A DNA stretch of 43,965 nucleotides from Bacteroidota bacterium (GTDB taxonomy: Bacteria; Bacteroidota; Ignavibacteria; SZUA-365): the NCBI GenBank assembly GCA_014860565.1, contig JACZJN010000151.1:1-43965 (forward strand), given 5' to 3'. The position numbers and the translations under genes are program-made. Positions 24,154 through 32,975 of this stretch are shown here, piece after piece; the stretch's first letter is position 1; each line of letters starts with the position of its first letter. Below the pieces are notes generated by a model, which saw only the letters and a list, made by a program, of their open reading frames with translations, was not told the origin of the DNA and ran no database searches.

Positions 24154-25656
24154 TTACCGGAGCAGCAACATGCTGCGTGTGAGCGTGTGCTCGCCCGCCT
24201 GCAGACGGTAGAGATAGAGTCCGGTCGGGAGGCCGCTGGCGCGGAAATCCGTGCTGTGCTCACCTGCGTCGTACGTGCCCTGAACCAGCGTGGCCACCAG
24301 GGCGCCGGACAGGCTGAACACATCGAGTCGGACCTGGGCAGGAGCGGCCAACGTGAAGGTGATGCGGGTGGATGGGTTGAAGGGGTTGGGGTGATTCTGC
24401 CGCAGAATGGGAGGCGCGGTAAAAGAGACGTTCTTCAGGTACTGATTGCAGATGCTGTCGATCGTCACGCTTCCGTCTACCATCAGTGCGCGAGGATTGC
24501 CGGCGTTGAACACCAGGTCGTGCATGAGGAGGGGACTCACCGGAGGATTCTCCCATACCGCCCAGGCGCGCAGGAAGACCAGCGTCCCGGTACCCACGAG
24601 CGGCGTACCGTTCGTGCCGGTGACGGTCAGCCGCCCCGGAGCCGTCACGGTCATGGTGACGTTGAAGGAGGCGCTGAGTGTACCGCGTGTTTCCACGCCG
24701 ACGGGGAGCAGAAGGCTTCGATCGTATTCAAGGTCAAAGCGGAAGCTCGTCGTGTTCGACCCGTCGCGGTTGGTGAACAACGTGACCGGTATCAGGTTCT
24801 GCTCCTGTGCCTGCGCGCGCAGTGTATTCACACAACCGGCTTCGAGCGTGGTGACGCCGGTGCCGCGCAGCGGAATGCGAATAACGCGGGAATCACTGTC
24901 TGTACTGGTGAATTCGAGGAACGCATTTTTGACAAATACACTGGTCGGCGTGAAGCGCAGCGTGAAGCTGTCGCGTTCACCGGGCTGCAGTATGTAGTCC
25001 GAAGCCCCGAGGTATTGGAATTCCCCCGGATCGGCGCCGCCGATACCGAATTCCTCAAGACGCAGGGCGCCGTATCCGACATTCTCGAACACCACGATCG
25101 TATCGCGGAACGCGCCCAATTCGACTTCTCCGAAATCGATCTCGGCGGAATCGATGGCGATCTCCGGGGATACATTGTATATGCGCACGCGGATGGCACC
25201 GGTATTGTCGGCGTGGCGGTCGATCGAAAGGGGTGGATGGTCCTCGATAAATAGTGCAAGCGGCGCGTCGAGGCCGATGAACGGCAGTCGATACGTGTAT
25301 GTTGCGCTGGGTCCCGGCGGAACGATGCGGGAGGATATAGGCTGCCCGTTGACGAGAAAGCCGTTGGTGCCGGAAGTGGAGAGGCCCGGGAAGCCGAATT
25401 CACCGGGGGGAATGTCGCGATAGAATGCCGCATCTGCCAGACCGACGCTGTCGTTCTGCGCGTTCCGCCAGAAGGAATATGTTCCCGTGCAGATGATATC
25501 GTAATTCTTGTCCCGGGTCAGGAACACCGATTGTTTCGGCGTCGTGTCGACCGCGAAAACGACGACCTCCTCCATGAACAGCTGTGCCGCAGCAGGCGCG
25601 GCAGGAAGGAGGAGGAAAAAGATGACGGGCAGCAGAAACAGGTATTTTTGTCGCAT
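24154..25656 (-). CDS. Secreted beta-sandwich protein with T9SS type A sorting domain
   Basis: 500 aa from the ATG at 25656, which opens a signal peptide (MRQKYLFLLPVIFFLLLP..AAA|QLF). Residues about 165-275 look like an ASPM/SPD-2/Hydin-type or choice-of-anchor D repeat: IDFGEVELGAFRDTIVVFENVG, FTLRFTPTS, IPLRGTG. A cohesin-like strand region follows. The C-terminal 85 residues start with RQNHPNPFNPSTRITFTL and end GLYLYRLQAGEHTLTRSMLLLR, a clear T9SS type A sorting domain, so the protein should cross the outer membrane through type IX secretion. It starts 14 nt after the pyruvate kinase stop, as the last gene of that operon. Function unknown, probably adhesive or structural. Confidence 0.85.
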   Translation of the reverse strand: MRQKYLFLLPVIFFLLLPAAPAAAQLFMEEVVVFAVDTTPKQSVFLTRDKNYDIICTGTYSFWRNAQNDSVGLADAAFYRDIPPGEFGFPGLSTSGTNGFLVNGQPISSRIVPPGPSATYTYRLPFIGLDAPLALFIEDHPPLSIDRHADNTGAIRVRIYNVSPEIAIDSAEIDFGEVELGAFRDTIVVFENVGYGALRLEEFGIGGADPGEFQYLGASDYILQPGERDSFTLRFTPTSVFVKNAFLEFTSTDSDSRVIRIPLRGTGVTTLEAGCVNTLRAQAQEQNLIPVTLFTNRDGSNTTSFRFDLEYDRSLLLPVGVETRGTLSASFNVTMTVTAPGRLTVTGTNGTPLVGTGTLVFLRAWAVWENPPVSPLLMHDLVFNAGNPRALMVDGSVTIDSICNQYLKNVSFTAPPILRQNHPNPFNPSTRITFTLAAPAQVRLDVFSLSGALVATLVQGTYDAGEHSTDFRASGLPTGLYLYRLQAGEHTLTRSMLLLR

Positions 25657-25670
25657 GGGGCTTTCCGAAC

Positions 25671-27095
25671 TTACAGGCTGTGTACTTCCAACATATTGGT
25701 TGAGACCCTCTTCTGCAAGGGACTTCCTGCGGAATACACGACATGCTGTCCCTTCTCCACGAGTCCGGTCGCGAGCAAATGTTCGCGCAGTGCCGTCAGC
25801 TGGTAGTTGAGTTCGCCGAGCGGTGGAATGAGAACAGGGATGAGTCCCCAGGTAAACGCCAGTTCGCGCATGGTTTGTTCGTCGTCGGTGACTGCGAGGA
25901 TCGGCGTTGCGGGACGGTATTTCGCGATTACGCGCGCGGTTCCGCCCGAGCTGGTCAGGCAAACAATCGCCGCGGCCTTGATCTGCTCCGCAACGACGCA
26001 GCTTGCGCGTCCTATGGCGTCGGCGACGTTGGTCTGCATATCGTCAGGGATATCATGCGCCGTACCTGTCGCAGCATTGCCGCTTTCCTCAATCGCACGG
26101 ATGATGCGGTCCATGTACGTCACGGCCTCCACCGGATACGCGCCGACGCTTGTCTCGCCGCTGAGCATCACACAGTCGGTGCCGTCGAGGACGGCGTTTG
26201 CTACATCGCTGGCTTCGGCGCGCGTGGGACGCGGGTGTTCGATCATGGATTCCAGCATCTGTGTCGCCGTGATGACGGGCTTCCCATAGAAATTACAGCG
26301 GCGGATGATATGCTTCTGCAGCACGGGCACTTGCTCGGCCGGCATCTCCACGCCGAGATCCCCGCGCGCGACCATGATGCCGTCCGCCTCGGCGATGATA
26401 TCTTCGATGTCGGAATAGCCCTCGTAGCGTTCGATTTTCGCGATGATCGGGACGCAGCGGCCGAGGAGCTTCATCGTCGTTTTCAGTTCAATGATGTCGC
26501 GTTCCGATCGCACGAACGAGAGCGCCACGGCATCGACCCCGGCGGCGAGGCCGAATTTCAGATCGTCAATGTCCTTCTCACTCAGCGGGGGAGCTGAAAT
26601 CGTGGCACCGGGAACGATGATGCCCTTGTTGCTGCGAAGCACACCACCTTTCACGACGTGGGTCCGGATGCTGCTGCCCCTGACCTCCTCGACATTCAGA
26701 ATGATGTAGCCGTCATCGAGAAGAATGTTCTGTCCCTCGCGCACGTCACCCGGCAGCGACTGGTACACAGTCGACACCTGGGTGACATCACCAGTCCCGA
26801 TATCCTCCGTCGTAATGGTGAAGGCGCCCCCGTCCTGTAATTCGACCCCGCCTTCCGGCATCGCGCCGGTGCGGATTTTCGGTCCCTGCAAATCCTGCAG
26901 GATGGCGATCGGTTTCGCGCTCTCCCGGGCGACATCGCGGATGCGCTCGATGATGCCGGAGTACTCCTCGTGCGTGCCATGCGAGAAATTGAGGCGGGCG
27001 ATATTCATGCCGGCCTCAACGAGTTTCCTGAGGGAATCGCGGTCTTGTGACGCGGGACCGATGGTGCAGATGATTTTGGCGCGGCGATGTGTCAT
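25671..27095 (-). CDS. pyk: Pyruvate kinase
   Basis: 474 aa. It catalyses phosphoenolpyruvate + ADP to pyruvate + ATP, the last glycolytic step. Signatures in order: KIICTIGPASQD, MNIARLNFSHGTHEEY, DLQGPKIRTG, the catalytic-lysine/metal block IIAKIERYEGYSDIEDIIAEADGIMVARGDLGVEM (positions about 220-255), TATQMLESMIEHPRPTRAE and DCVMLSGETSVGAYPVEAV. The C-terminal regulatory domain is complete. It is 6 nt after the sirtuin stop and 14 nt before the secreted-protein start. Confidence 0.98.
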   Translation of the reverse strand: MTHRRAKIICTIGPASQDRDSLRKLVEAGMNIARLNFSHGTHEEYSGIIERIRDVARESAKPIAILQDLQGPKIRTGAMPEGGVELQDGGAFTITTEDIGTGDVTQVSTVYQSLPGDVREGQNILLDDGYIILNVEEVRGSSIRTHVVKGGVLRSNKGIIVPGATISAPPLSEKDIDDLKFGLAAGVDAVALSFVRSERDIIELKTTMKLLGRCVPIIAKIERYEGYSDIEDIIAEADGIMVARGDLGVEMPAEQVPVLQKHIIRRCNFYGKPVITATQMLESMIEHPRPTRAEASDVANAVLDGTDCVMLSGETSVGAYPVEAVTYMDRIIRAIEESGNAATGTAHDIPDDMQTNVADAIGRASCVVAEQIKAAAIVCLTSSGGTARVIAKYRPATPILAVTDDEQTMRELAFTWGLIPVLIPPLGELNYQLTALREHLLATGLVEKGQHVVYSAGSPLQKRVSTNMLEVHSL

Positions 27096-27101
27096 GTTTT
27101 T

Positions 27102-27914
27102 CTATGCTGTTGTTCGCAGACGTTTCGTGGTTTCGATGATCATCGGCAGCGCAACGCCGGAAGGTGCAGCGATGCACTCGTCCATCTGTCGGGCGATGGC
27201 CGAAAGTTCTGGATTGATTTCGACGACATAGGCCCCATTCTGATGCGCGATCAACGGAAGCGCGGCGGCGGGATAGACGAGTCCGGAAGTTCCGACGCTG
27301 AGAAACAGGTCGCAAGTCCGGGCCGCCTCCTGCGCGAAGATGAGTTCACTTTCCGGAAGGGATTCACCGAACCACACGACGCCGGGGCGGATCAGGCCGC
27401 CGCATTCGCAGCGCAGAGCGTTCTCGGAGGGCGGGGCTTCGTCGCCTGGATACGCGCGGGCGCAGTCCAGACAGCGGCTGCGTTCGATATTGCCGTGCAG
27501 CTCGTGCACGTCGCTGCTCCCGGCGCGGCGGTGCAGGTTGTCGACGTTCTGGGTGATCAGCGAGAAGCGGGGAAACAGCGTCTCGGCCTCCACAAGGGCG
27601 AAGTGCCCTGGATTGGGCTGCACGCCGCGGATGATGCCGCGCCTCCACGAATACCAGTGCCAGACGAGATCGGGATCCCGGGAAAAAGCCTCGCGCGTGG
27701 CGAGCTGCGTCGGATCGTACTGTGCCCAGAGTCCGCCCGACGACCGGAAGGTGGGGACACCGCTTTCAGCCGAGACTCCGGCGCCGGTGAGCACGACCAG
27801 GTGTTTCGCCTCGGCAATCGCGTGTTCGAGGGAAGGAGTGATGAGGCTGGGGTGAGAAAAAGGGTCCACGGAATCTCCGGTTTCACTCGTGATCGGACTG
27901 GGGACGTGCGGCAT
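27102..27914 (-). CDS. NAD-dependent protein deacylase, sirtuin (class III / SIRT5-CobB type)
   Basis: 270 aa. The NAD-binding GAGVSAESGVPTFR is at 44-57, TQNVDNLH at 121-128, catalytic His140 in ELHGN, and the zinc cysteines are C148, C151, C169 and C171. Y88 and R91 (YSWR) correspond to the Tyr-x-x-Arg pair that in SIRT5 and CobB binds negatively charged acyl groups, so desuccinylase or demalonylase activity is likely. The family uses NAD+ to remove acyl groups from lysine. The first 30 residues are extra and the true start could be later. The start abuts the acylase stop (TGAATG) and pyk follows 6 nt downstream. Confidence 0.92.
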   Translation of the reverse strand: MPHVPSPITSETGDSVDPFSHPSLITPSLEHAIAEAKHLVVLTGAGVSAESGVPTFRSSGGLWAQYDPTQLATREAFSRDPDLVWHWYSWRRGIIRGVQPNPGHFALVEAETLFPRFSLITQNVDNLHRRAGSSDVHELHGNIERSRCLDCARAYPGDEAPPSENALRCECGGLIRPGVVWFGESLPESELIFAQEAARTCDLFLSVGTSGLVYPAAALPLIAHQNGAYVVEINPELSAIARQMDECIAAPSGVALPMIIETTKRLRTTA

Positions 27915-30347
27915 TCATGGCCGCAGGACAAGCCGTTTCCATTTTGCGTTGAGAATCGCCTGTCGGTTAATAATCAGCCGATGAAGCGCGCCGCTTTGCC
28001 AGAGCGCCGTGTGGTCGGCGTAGTGGTCGCTGAATACCTGCCCCGATTGTCCCGTGGTGAGGATTATGTAGCTCGAGTCGGGTGAAGCCAGATCAGCGAT
28101 GAAGCGCATTGAAGGGCCGATCGCGGCATCGTAGGGCGTGTTGAAGCTGAATTCTCCATTGTTGACCGTCGTATTATTGCCGCCGATCGCATACGGGCCA
28201 ACATTGAAGATGTGGTCGAGCGGGGTCGTCGCACCGAGCAGATGCCGGAAGGTTACGGTGTGCAGATCGCCCCACGCCCAGGTCTGCATATTCGCGCCGA
28301 ATTGTCTCCGGAGCTGCATGACCGCCTCGGTGATACTTTTGATCAGAATATGCTGACGTGTCTCGCGGCGTGGGGTGCGCACATCATCGAAGATTGTCGT
28401 ACTGGTGTCGGCCAGAAGCCGGGGGAAGACGCGCGTGGGAATATTTGAGAGGAAGACATAGTTGCGGAACAGCGTACTGTCCATCTCGTCTTCGAAGGTG
28501 TTGTGCAGCAAACGGACGTAGGCGACGTTGAAAATGCTGGCCTCCACCGAAGAAACATGCATGCGGCAGTCCCATTTCGCAAGCATGTTCATCACACGCG
28601 TCAGCAGAACCGGTCTGCTGGGCCAGGAACGCAGCGCCCCGACAAGGGCATCGCGAATAGTGTCGGCTGAAACCGAGAGGACATCCATCTGCATAAGCTT
28701 GAAATCGGCAGCACTGAAATTGGGTTGGTCCTGCAGAAGCTGGCGAATACGGCTGATGCGCCCATCGCTTTCCCACAGCGACGACAGATGCTGTGGATAG
28801 GATGCCACGATGCGGTTGTTGGCGGTGGCGAGCACATTGCCTGGCGGATTATAGCTTCGGGGCAGGTCGGCAAACGGGATCATTCCACGCCAGGGCGTCA
28901 TGATTCCCGTACCGTCGTTCGGCAGCTGAGGAGAAATACCCGGGTCGCGCAGGGGAATGTGTCCCGCCGCGGTATAGCCGATATTACCCTCGATATCTCC
29001 GAAAGTGAAATTCTGTGCGGGAACACCGAAAAGCGAAAGTCCCGAAAGAAACTCGTTCCAGTTTTTTGCGTGGTTGATGCGGTAGAGCGCGAGAATTTCG
29101 TCGCTGGCATCCTGGCCGGCCCATCGCATGCTCACCGACGGTGCGGGGGTGAAGCGGTCGGGTTTGCGAAGGACGCCTTTCTGTGGATACACGTCGGTGA
29201 TGATCGGGCCGTGTACCGTGCTGTACACCTGTATGACCACGGGCAGACTGTCCTTGACGAGTATCGAATCGGTTCGCACCTGCAGGGGCAGGATGCGTTC
29301 GCCGATGCGATAGGTCGAGTCGCGGTAGTTCACGTCTTCGACAAAGAAATCGACATCGTCGGCCATGAGGTTGGTCATGCCCCAGGCGATGTGGCTGTTG
29401 TGTCCGATCACGATGGCGGGGGCCCCGGGGACGCTTACGCCCGCCACGTTGAGTCCCGGCGCTTCGATGTGCATGATGTACCAGCGCGCGGGCTGCATGT
29501 ACAGCAGATGCGGGTCGTTTGCAAGCAGGGCACTCCCCCGCGACGATCGGTCGCGGGTGACCACCCAGCTGTTGCTGCCGATGGCGGATCCGGATGTGCC
29601 TGACAGACGCTGGGCTGCCAGCAGGGCGTCACGCATCCCGTCGCCGATCGCGAGGGAAGGCGCATAATCGGGAGGCAGAATCAGCGGCGCGTCGTCAGGA
29701 TAGGACGGAAAAAGACTACGGGCTTTTTCCTCACCGAGTTTCTGAACAAGTTCACCGAGGGTGAGATCAACCCACCAGGACAGTGCGAGTTCCCAGCCCA
29801 TGAGCCGGGCGATGACCAGGGAATGTGTGGGCGTCCATTCTTCCGGCGCATACTGCAACAGGTCGAATTCGAGCGGGTAACGCCCTTCCATCTCGTGAAT
29901 GTAGGCATTGACGCCCCTGCTGTATGCCTGCAGGATATTCCGTGTCTGTGCGGAGACGGTGCGCAGCAGGCTGTCGGCGAGGGCGGTGATACCGACCGTG
30001 CGCATGAGGCGATCGACCGGCACGGCTTCCGATCCGAGCACTTCGGCAAGACGTCCCATGCCGTAGCGTCGCGCCATGTCCATCTGCCACAATCGGTCCT
30101 GTGCGTGAACATATCCCGCCGCGACATAGGCATCGTACTCCGCATTCGCGAGAATATGCGGGATGCCCGCCGGATCGCGGATGATTTGCACTTCCCCCGA
30201 AATGCCGGGGATCGTTCGTCCTCCCTCCTGTTCCGGCAGCGACTTGGTCATCACATGAAAAAGGGCGAGTGCGCCCACCACTAGCAGGACCGTCAGTGCG
30301 CTGATGATTCCGACAATGAAAATGCGGGTATTTCGTCGAGCTGCCAT
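27915..30347 (-). CDS. Penicillin acylase family protein (Ntn hydrolase)
   Basis: 810 aa, family size. An N-terminal hydrophobic segment (IFIVGIISALTVLLVVGALALF, 9-30) is a signal or anchor. The alpha-chain part includes GYVHAQDRLWQMDMARRYGMGRLAEVLG. The self-cleavage site that frees the nucleophile is IGSNSWVV, with Ser258 as the new N-terminus of the beta chain, followed by LLANDPHLLYMQPARWY. Later GHNSHIAWGMTN matches the family. Members hydrolyse amides such as penicillins or N-acyl-homoserine lactones in the periplasm; the substrate here is unknown. It is the first gene of the minus-strand run acylase, sirtuin, pyk, secreted protein. Confidence 0.92.
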   Translation of the reverse strand: MAARRNTRIFIVGIISALTVLLVVGALALFHVMTKSLPEQEGGRTIPGISGEVQIIRDPAGIPHILANAEYDAYVAAGYVHAQDRLWQMDMARRYGMGRLAEVLGSEAVPVDRLMRTVGITALADSLLRTVSAQTRNILQAYSRGVNAYIHEMEGRYPLEFDLLQYAPEEWTPTHSLVIARLMGWELALSWWVDLTLGELVQKLGEEKARSLFPSYPDDAPLILPPDYAPSLAIGDGMRDALLAAQRLSGTSGSAIGSNSWVVTRDRSSRGSALLANDPHLLYMQPARWYIMHIEAPGLNVAGVSVPGAPAIVIGHNSHIAWGMTNLMADDVDFFVEDVNYRDSTYRIGERILPLQVRTDSILVKDSLPVVIQVYSTVHGPIITDVYPQKGVLRKPDRFTPAPSVSMRWAGQDASDEILALYRINHAKNWNEFLSGLSLFGVPAQNFTFGDIEGNIGYTAAGHIPLRDPGISPQLPNDGTGIMTPWRGMIPFADLPRSYNPPGNVLATANNRIVASYPQHLSSLWESDGRISRIRQLLQDQPNFSAADFKLMQMDVLSVSADTIRDALVGALRSWPSRPVLLTRVMNMLAKWDCRMHVSSVEASIFNVAYVRLLHNTFEDEMDSTLFRNYVFLSNIPTRVFPRLLADTSTTIFDDVRTPRRETRQHILIKSITEAVMQLRRQFGANMQTWAWGDLHTVTFRHLLGATTPLDHIFNVGPYAIGGNNTTVNNGEFSFNTPYDAAIGPSMRFIADLASPDSSYIILTTGQSGQVFSDHYADHTALWQSGALHRLIINRQAILNAKWKRLVLRP

Positions 30348-30538
30348 CTTGGAAAACTAGCATGGATGCGGTCGAAATCCAATCGACTGCCATCCCTCGG
30401 AACCTGTTGGAAGGAGAGCGGAAATACCAAAAATAATGCGTAACATTAGCCATTGCGGGTTGATTTCGCTTTTTGCATTTTAGTCCTGTGTCGCAATCAT
30501 CTTGAACAACAGCTGTGGCTTTGCCCGTGAATAACCCC

Positions 30539-32062
30539 ATGGTTCGAGGTACTTTGTTTTTTCTTTTGCTTACCATGAGCGTACCTGTTGCCTTCGCGCA
30601 GCAGGATTTCCCTGAGCGCGAGAATCTCGGTCCCATGATAAATTCCGAATATCACGAAGTGCTGCCTGTGATCGCCCCCGACGGGAAGACTCTTTATTTT
30701 GTGCGAAAAGACCATCCTGAAAACGTAGGAAGGGAGAAAAAGGACGATATCTGGTTCAGTCGGCTGCAGGTTGACGGGAGCTGGGGACCCGCCCAGAACA
30801 TCGGTTCGCCGCTGAACGACGACGGCTACAATTTTGTCTGTACGGTTATGCCTGACAATAACGCTTTGCTGCTCGGCAATAAATATTATCCCGACGGTAC
30901 GCAGGACGAGGGCGTTTCGATGACATTCCGAAGCGACAGCGGCTGGGCCTTCCCCGTGAATCTTGAAATCAAAAACATCAACAATCTCTCCGATCTTTCG
31001 GAATATACCGCATCGCCCGACGGACGGGTGATCATCATGTCGGTTCTTCGCGCAGATAGTATCGGCGGGCGCGATCTCTACGTCAGCCTCAAGAAGGAAG
31101 ACGGAACATGGAGTGATCCCGAGAACATGGGGACAACCATCAACAGCAAGTTTGCGGATATCACTCCGTTCCTTGCAGCCGACGGTGTGACTCTGTATTT
31201 CTCCAGCGATCGGCCCGGAGGCTTCGGCAGCAACGACGTGTACATGACGCGGCGGCTGGATTATACGTGGAAAAACTGGTCCCAGCCACGCAATCTCGGA
31301 TACCCGATCAACACAGCGGGGTGGGATGCGTATTATACCGTGCCCGCGAACGGCGAATTCGCCTACTTCGTCTCGACGAGCAGCGGCTACGGCAAAGGCG
31401 ATCTGTTCCGAATCACGCTGCCCGAGAGCGCACGCCCCATGCCCGTCATGATGGTCGGTGGCATCGTACGTGATATTGACGGTAACAAGATTCCCGCAAC
31501 GATCGTATACGAGCGTCTGACCGACAGTAAATCGGCGGGAACCGCACACGCTGATCCGAAGACTGGTGAATATAAGATCGCACTTCCCATGGGTTATGAG
31601 TACGGATTTCACGCAGAGTCGGAGGGCTATTACCCCGTCAGCGCGCATCTCGATATTACTGATTTGACTAGTTTCGACGAGATTCGACGGGACCTCGTTC
31701 TTGCGCCGCTTAAACGCGGTTCGGCAATTCCGCTAAAAAATGTTTTTTTTAAGTTCAACAGCGCTGTGCTTCGGGATGAATCCAAGCCCGAACTCGATCG
31801 CCTGGTCAAGCTACTCCAGGCGCATCCAAGCATGATCATTCAAGTCGATGGCCACACGGACGACATCGGTGGGTACGAGTTTAATCTCAATCTATCACGA
31901 CACCGCGCAGCAGCAATGGTGAATTATCTGGTTGAGCATGGCATCAACCCGGTGCGGTTGATCCCTCGCGGATTCGGTGAAACCCGTCCCGTTGCCTCCA
32001 ATGACACCGACGAGGGACGTCAGCTGAACCGGCGTGTCGAGTATACGATTCTCCAGAACTGA
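30539..32062 (+). CDS. PD40 beta-propeller / OmpA-family envelope protein
   Basis: 507 aa from the first ATG; in-frame GTGs at 30515 and 30527 are alternatives. The signal peptide MVRGTLFFLLLTMSVPVAFA is followed by PD40/WD-like propeller blades (VIAPDGKTLYFVRKD, YTASPDGRVIIMSV, FLAADGVTLYFSSDRPGGFGSNDVY, TVPANGEFAYFVS). Residues about 300-390 resemble a carboxypeptidase-regulatory-like domain (VGGIVRDIDGNKIPATIVYE). The C-terminal 110 residues are an OmpA peptidoglycan-binding domain: FFKFNSAVLRDESKPELDRL, VDGHTDDIGGYEFNLNLSRHRA, GFGETRPVASNDTDEGRQLNRRVE. This layout resembles PorE of the T9SS without its TPR and without a lipobox. It leads the plus-strand cluster to lpxK. Confidence 0.88.
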   Translation: MVRGTLFFLLLTMSVPVAFAQQDFPERENLGPMINSEYHEVLPVIAPDGKTLYFVRKDHPENVGREKKDDIWFSRLQVDGSWGPAQNIGSPLNDDGYNFVCTVMPDNNALLLGNKYYPDGTQDEGVSMTFRSDSGWAFPVNLEIKNINNLSDLSEYTASPDGRVIIMSVLRADSIGGRDLYVSLKKEDGTWSDPENMGTTINSKFADITPFLAADGVTLYFSSDRPGGFGSNDVYMTRRLDYTWKNWSQPRNLGYPINTAGWDAYYTVPANGEFAYFVSTSSGYGKGDLFRITLPESARPMPVMMVGGIVRDIDGNKIPATIVYERLTDSKSAGTAHADPKTGEYKIALPMGYEYGFHAESEGYYPVSAHLDITDLTSFDEIRRDLVLAPLKRGSAIPLKNVFFKFNSAVLRDESKPELDRLVKLLQAHPSMIIQVDGHTDDIGGYEFNLNLSRHRAAAMVNYLVEHGINPVRLIPRGFGETRPVASNDTDEGRQLNRRVEYTILQN

Positions 32063-32084
32063 CACACAGATAACAGGTTTTATT

Positions 32085-32426
32085 ATGGACGCAACCCAGC
32101 CGCGGATAAAGTTCCGCTCCATGCCTGTACAGGTGCTGCTCGTCATCGTCACACTGGGCATATACACGCTGTACTGGTTCTACCAGACCGCCGTGGAGAT
32201 GCAGGATGCAATCGACGACCATTCCGGTTCCCCCGGACTGTGGGTGTTCCTGATGTTCGTTCCTTTCGGAGCATTCTTTTCGTACTATTACTATTCGGAG
32301 CTGTACGAGAAATTTACCACCGCCGATTTCAATCGCTGGCTGCTCTGGCTTATCTGGCTTGTCTTTTCCCCTGCGGTATGGTTCATCGTACAGACGGAGA
32401 TGAACCGCCGCTCGACATATCACTGA
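32085..32426 (+). CDS. DUF4234 membrane protein
   Basis: 113 aa from the ATG at 32085, 22 nt after the OmpA-type gene. Three hydrophobic helices are clear: VLLVIVTLGIYTLYWFYQT (24-42), LWVFLMFVPFGAFFSYYYY and WLLWLIWLVFSPAVWFIVQ. The LGIYxLYWFY block is typical of DUF4234 proteins, which have no known function. Likely in the inner membrane and cotranscribed with the gene before it. Confidence 0.8.
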   Translation: MDATQPRIKFRSMPVQVLLVIVTLGIYTLYWFYQTAVEMQDAIDDHSGSPGLWVFLMFVPFGAFFSYYYYSELYEKFTTADFNRWLLWLIWLVFSPAVWFIVQTEMNRRSTYH

Positions 32427-32474
32427 ACGGCTTCATGACGTTCCGCCATTCTCATTCCCATCAATCAGAAGCAC

Positions 32475-32696
32475 ATGAGCAAGTTCGAAACCACGCTGTC
32501 TGACCGTTCCGATTGTCACATCACGCTGTTTCATGACCCAGAAGATCCGTCCACCTTCATTGTAAGAAAGTGGAAACGCGGCATTTTCGGCAGACGCATT
32601 GCACTTTCGCGCTGGTTCCTGACCCGGAAGCAGGCCGAAGCCTACGTGCACAAACTCATGAAGGAATGCGGCGGCACCGGGCGCGTCGCATCCTAG
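32475..32696 (+). CDS. Small basic protein of unknown function
   Basis: 73 aa, no signal peptide. It contains DCHITLFHDPEDPSTFIVRKWKR and RWFLTRKQAEAYVHKLMKEC, a mixed strand-helix pattern with many aromatic and basic residues. It lies in a tight plus-strand run, 48 nt after DUF4234 and 8 nt before the next small gene. Support comes mainly from position and codon pattern; I do not recognise a family. Confidence 0.55.
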   Translation: MSKFETTLSDRSDCHITLFHDPEDPSTFIVRKWKRGIFGRRIALSRWFLTRKQAEAYVHKLMKECGGTGRVAS

Positions 32697-32704
32697 GTGC
32701 GGTC

Positions 32705-32950
32705 ATGGACGACATCCACTGTTATTCGATTGAACATGTGCGCGCGCAGGCCGAAGTGGCCATGGCGCGCTCCGGTTACTACGAGCTGCGGTTCTATGCG
32801 GAAAGTGGGCGCCCCGCACGCGAGAAAACCGACAGCATCGAGACCTTTTACTATTATCCCTCCGGCGGCACCATCCGCGACCGCGAGATGAATATCGTTT
32901 ACTACGAACCCAAACTCGACAAGTACCACACCTCCAATCGCGACGTCTGA
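32705..32950 (+). CDS. Small protein of unknown function
   Basis: 81 aa starting MDDIHCYSIEHVRAQ. It has tyrosine-rich strands (GYYELRFYAES, ETFYYYPSGG, MNIVYYEPKLDKYH). The start follows the previous stop by 8 nt and the nitrilase gene follows after 25 nt, so it probably belongs to the same transcript. No motif points to a function. Confidence 0.55.
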   Translation: MDDIHCYSIEHVRAQAEVAMARSGYYELRFYAESGRPAREKTDSIETFYYYPSGGTIRDREMNIVYYEPKLDKYHTSNRDV

Positions 32951-32975
32951 TGCACGATCGCCGCGACAGCTGCGC

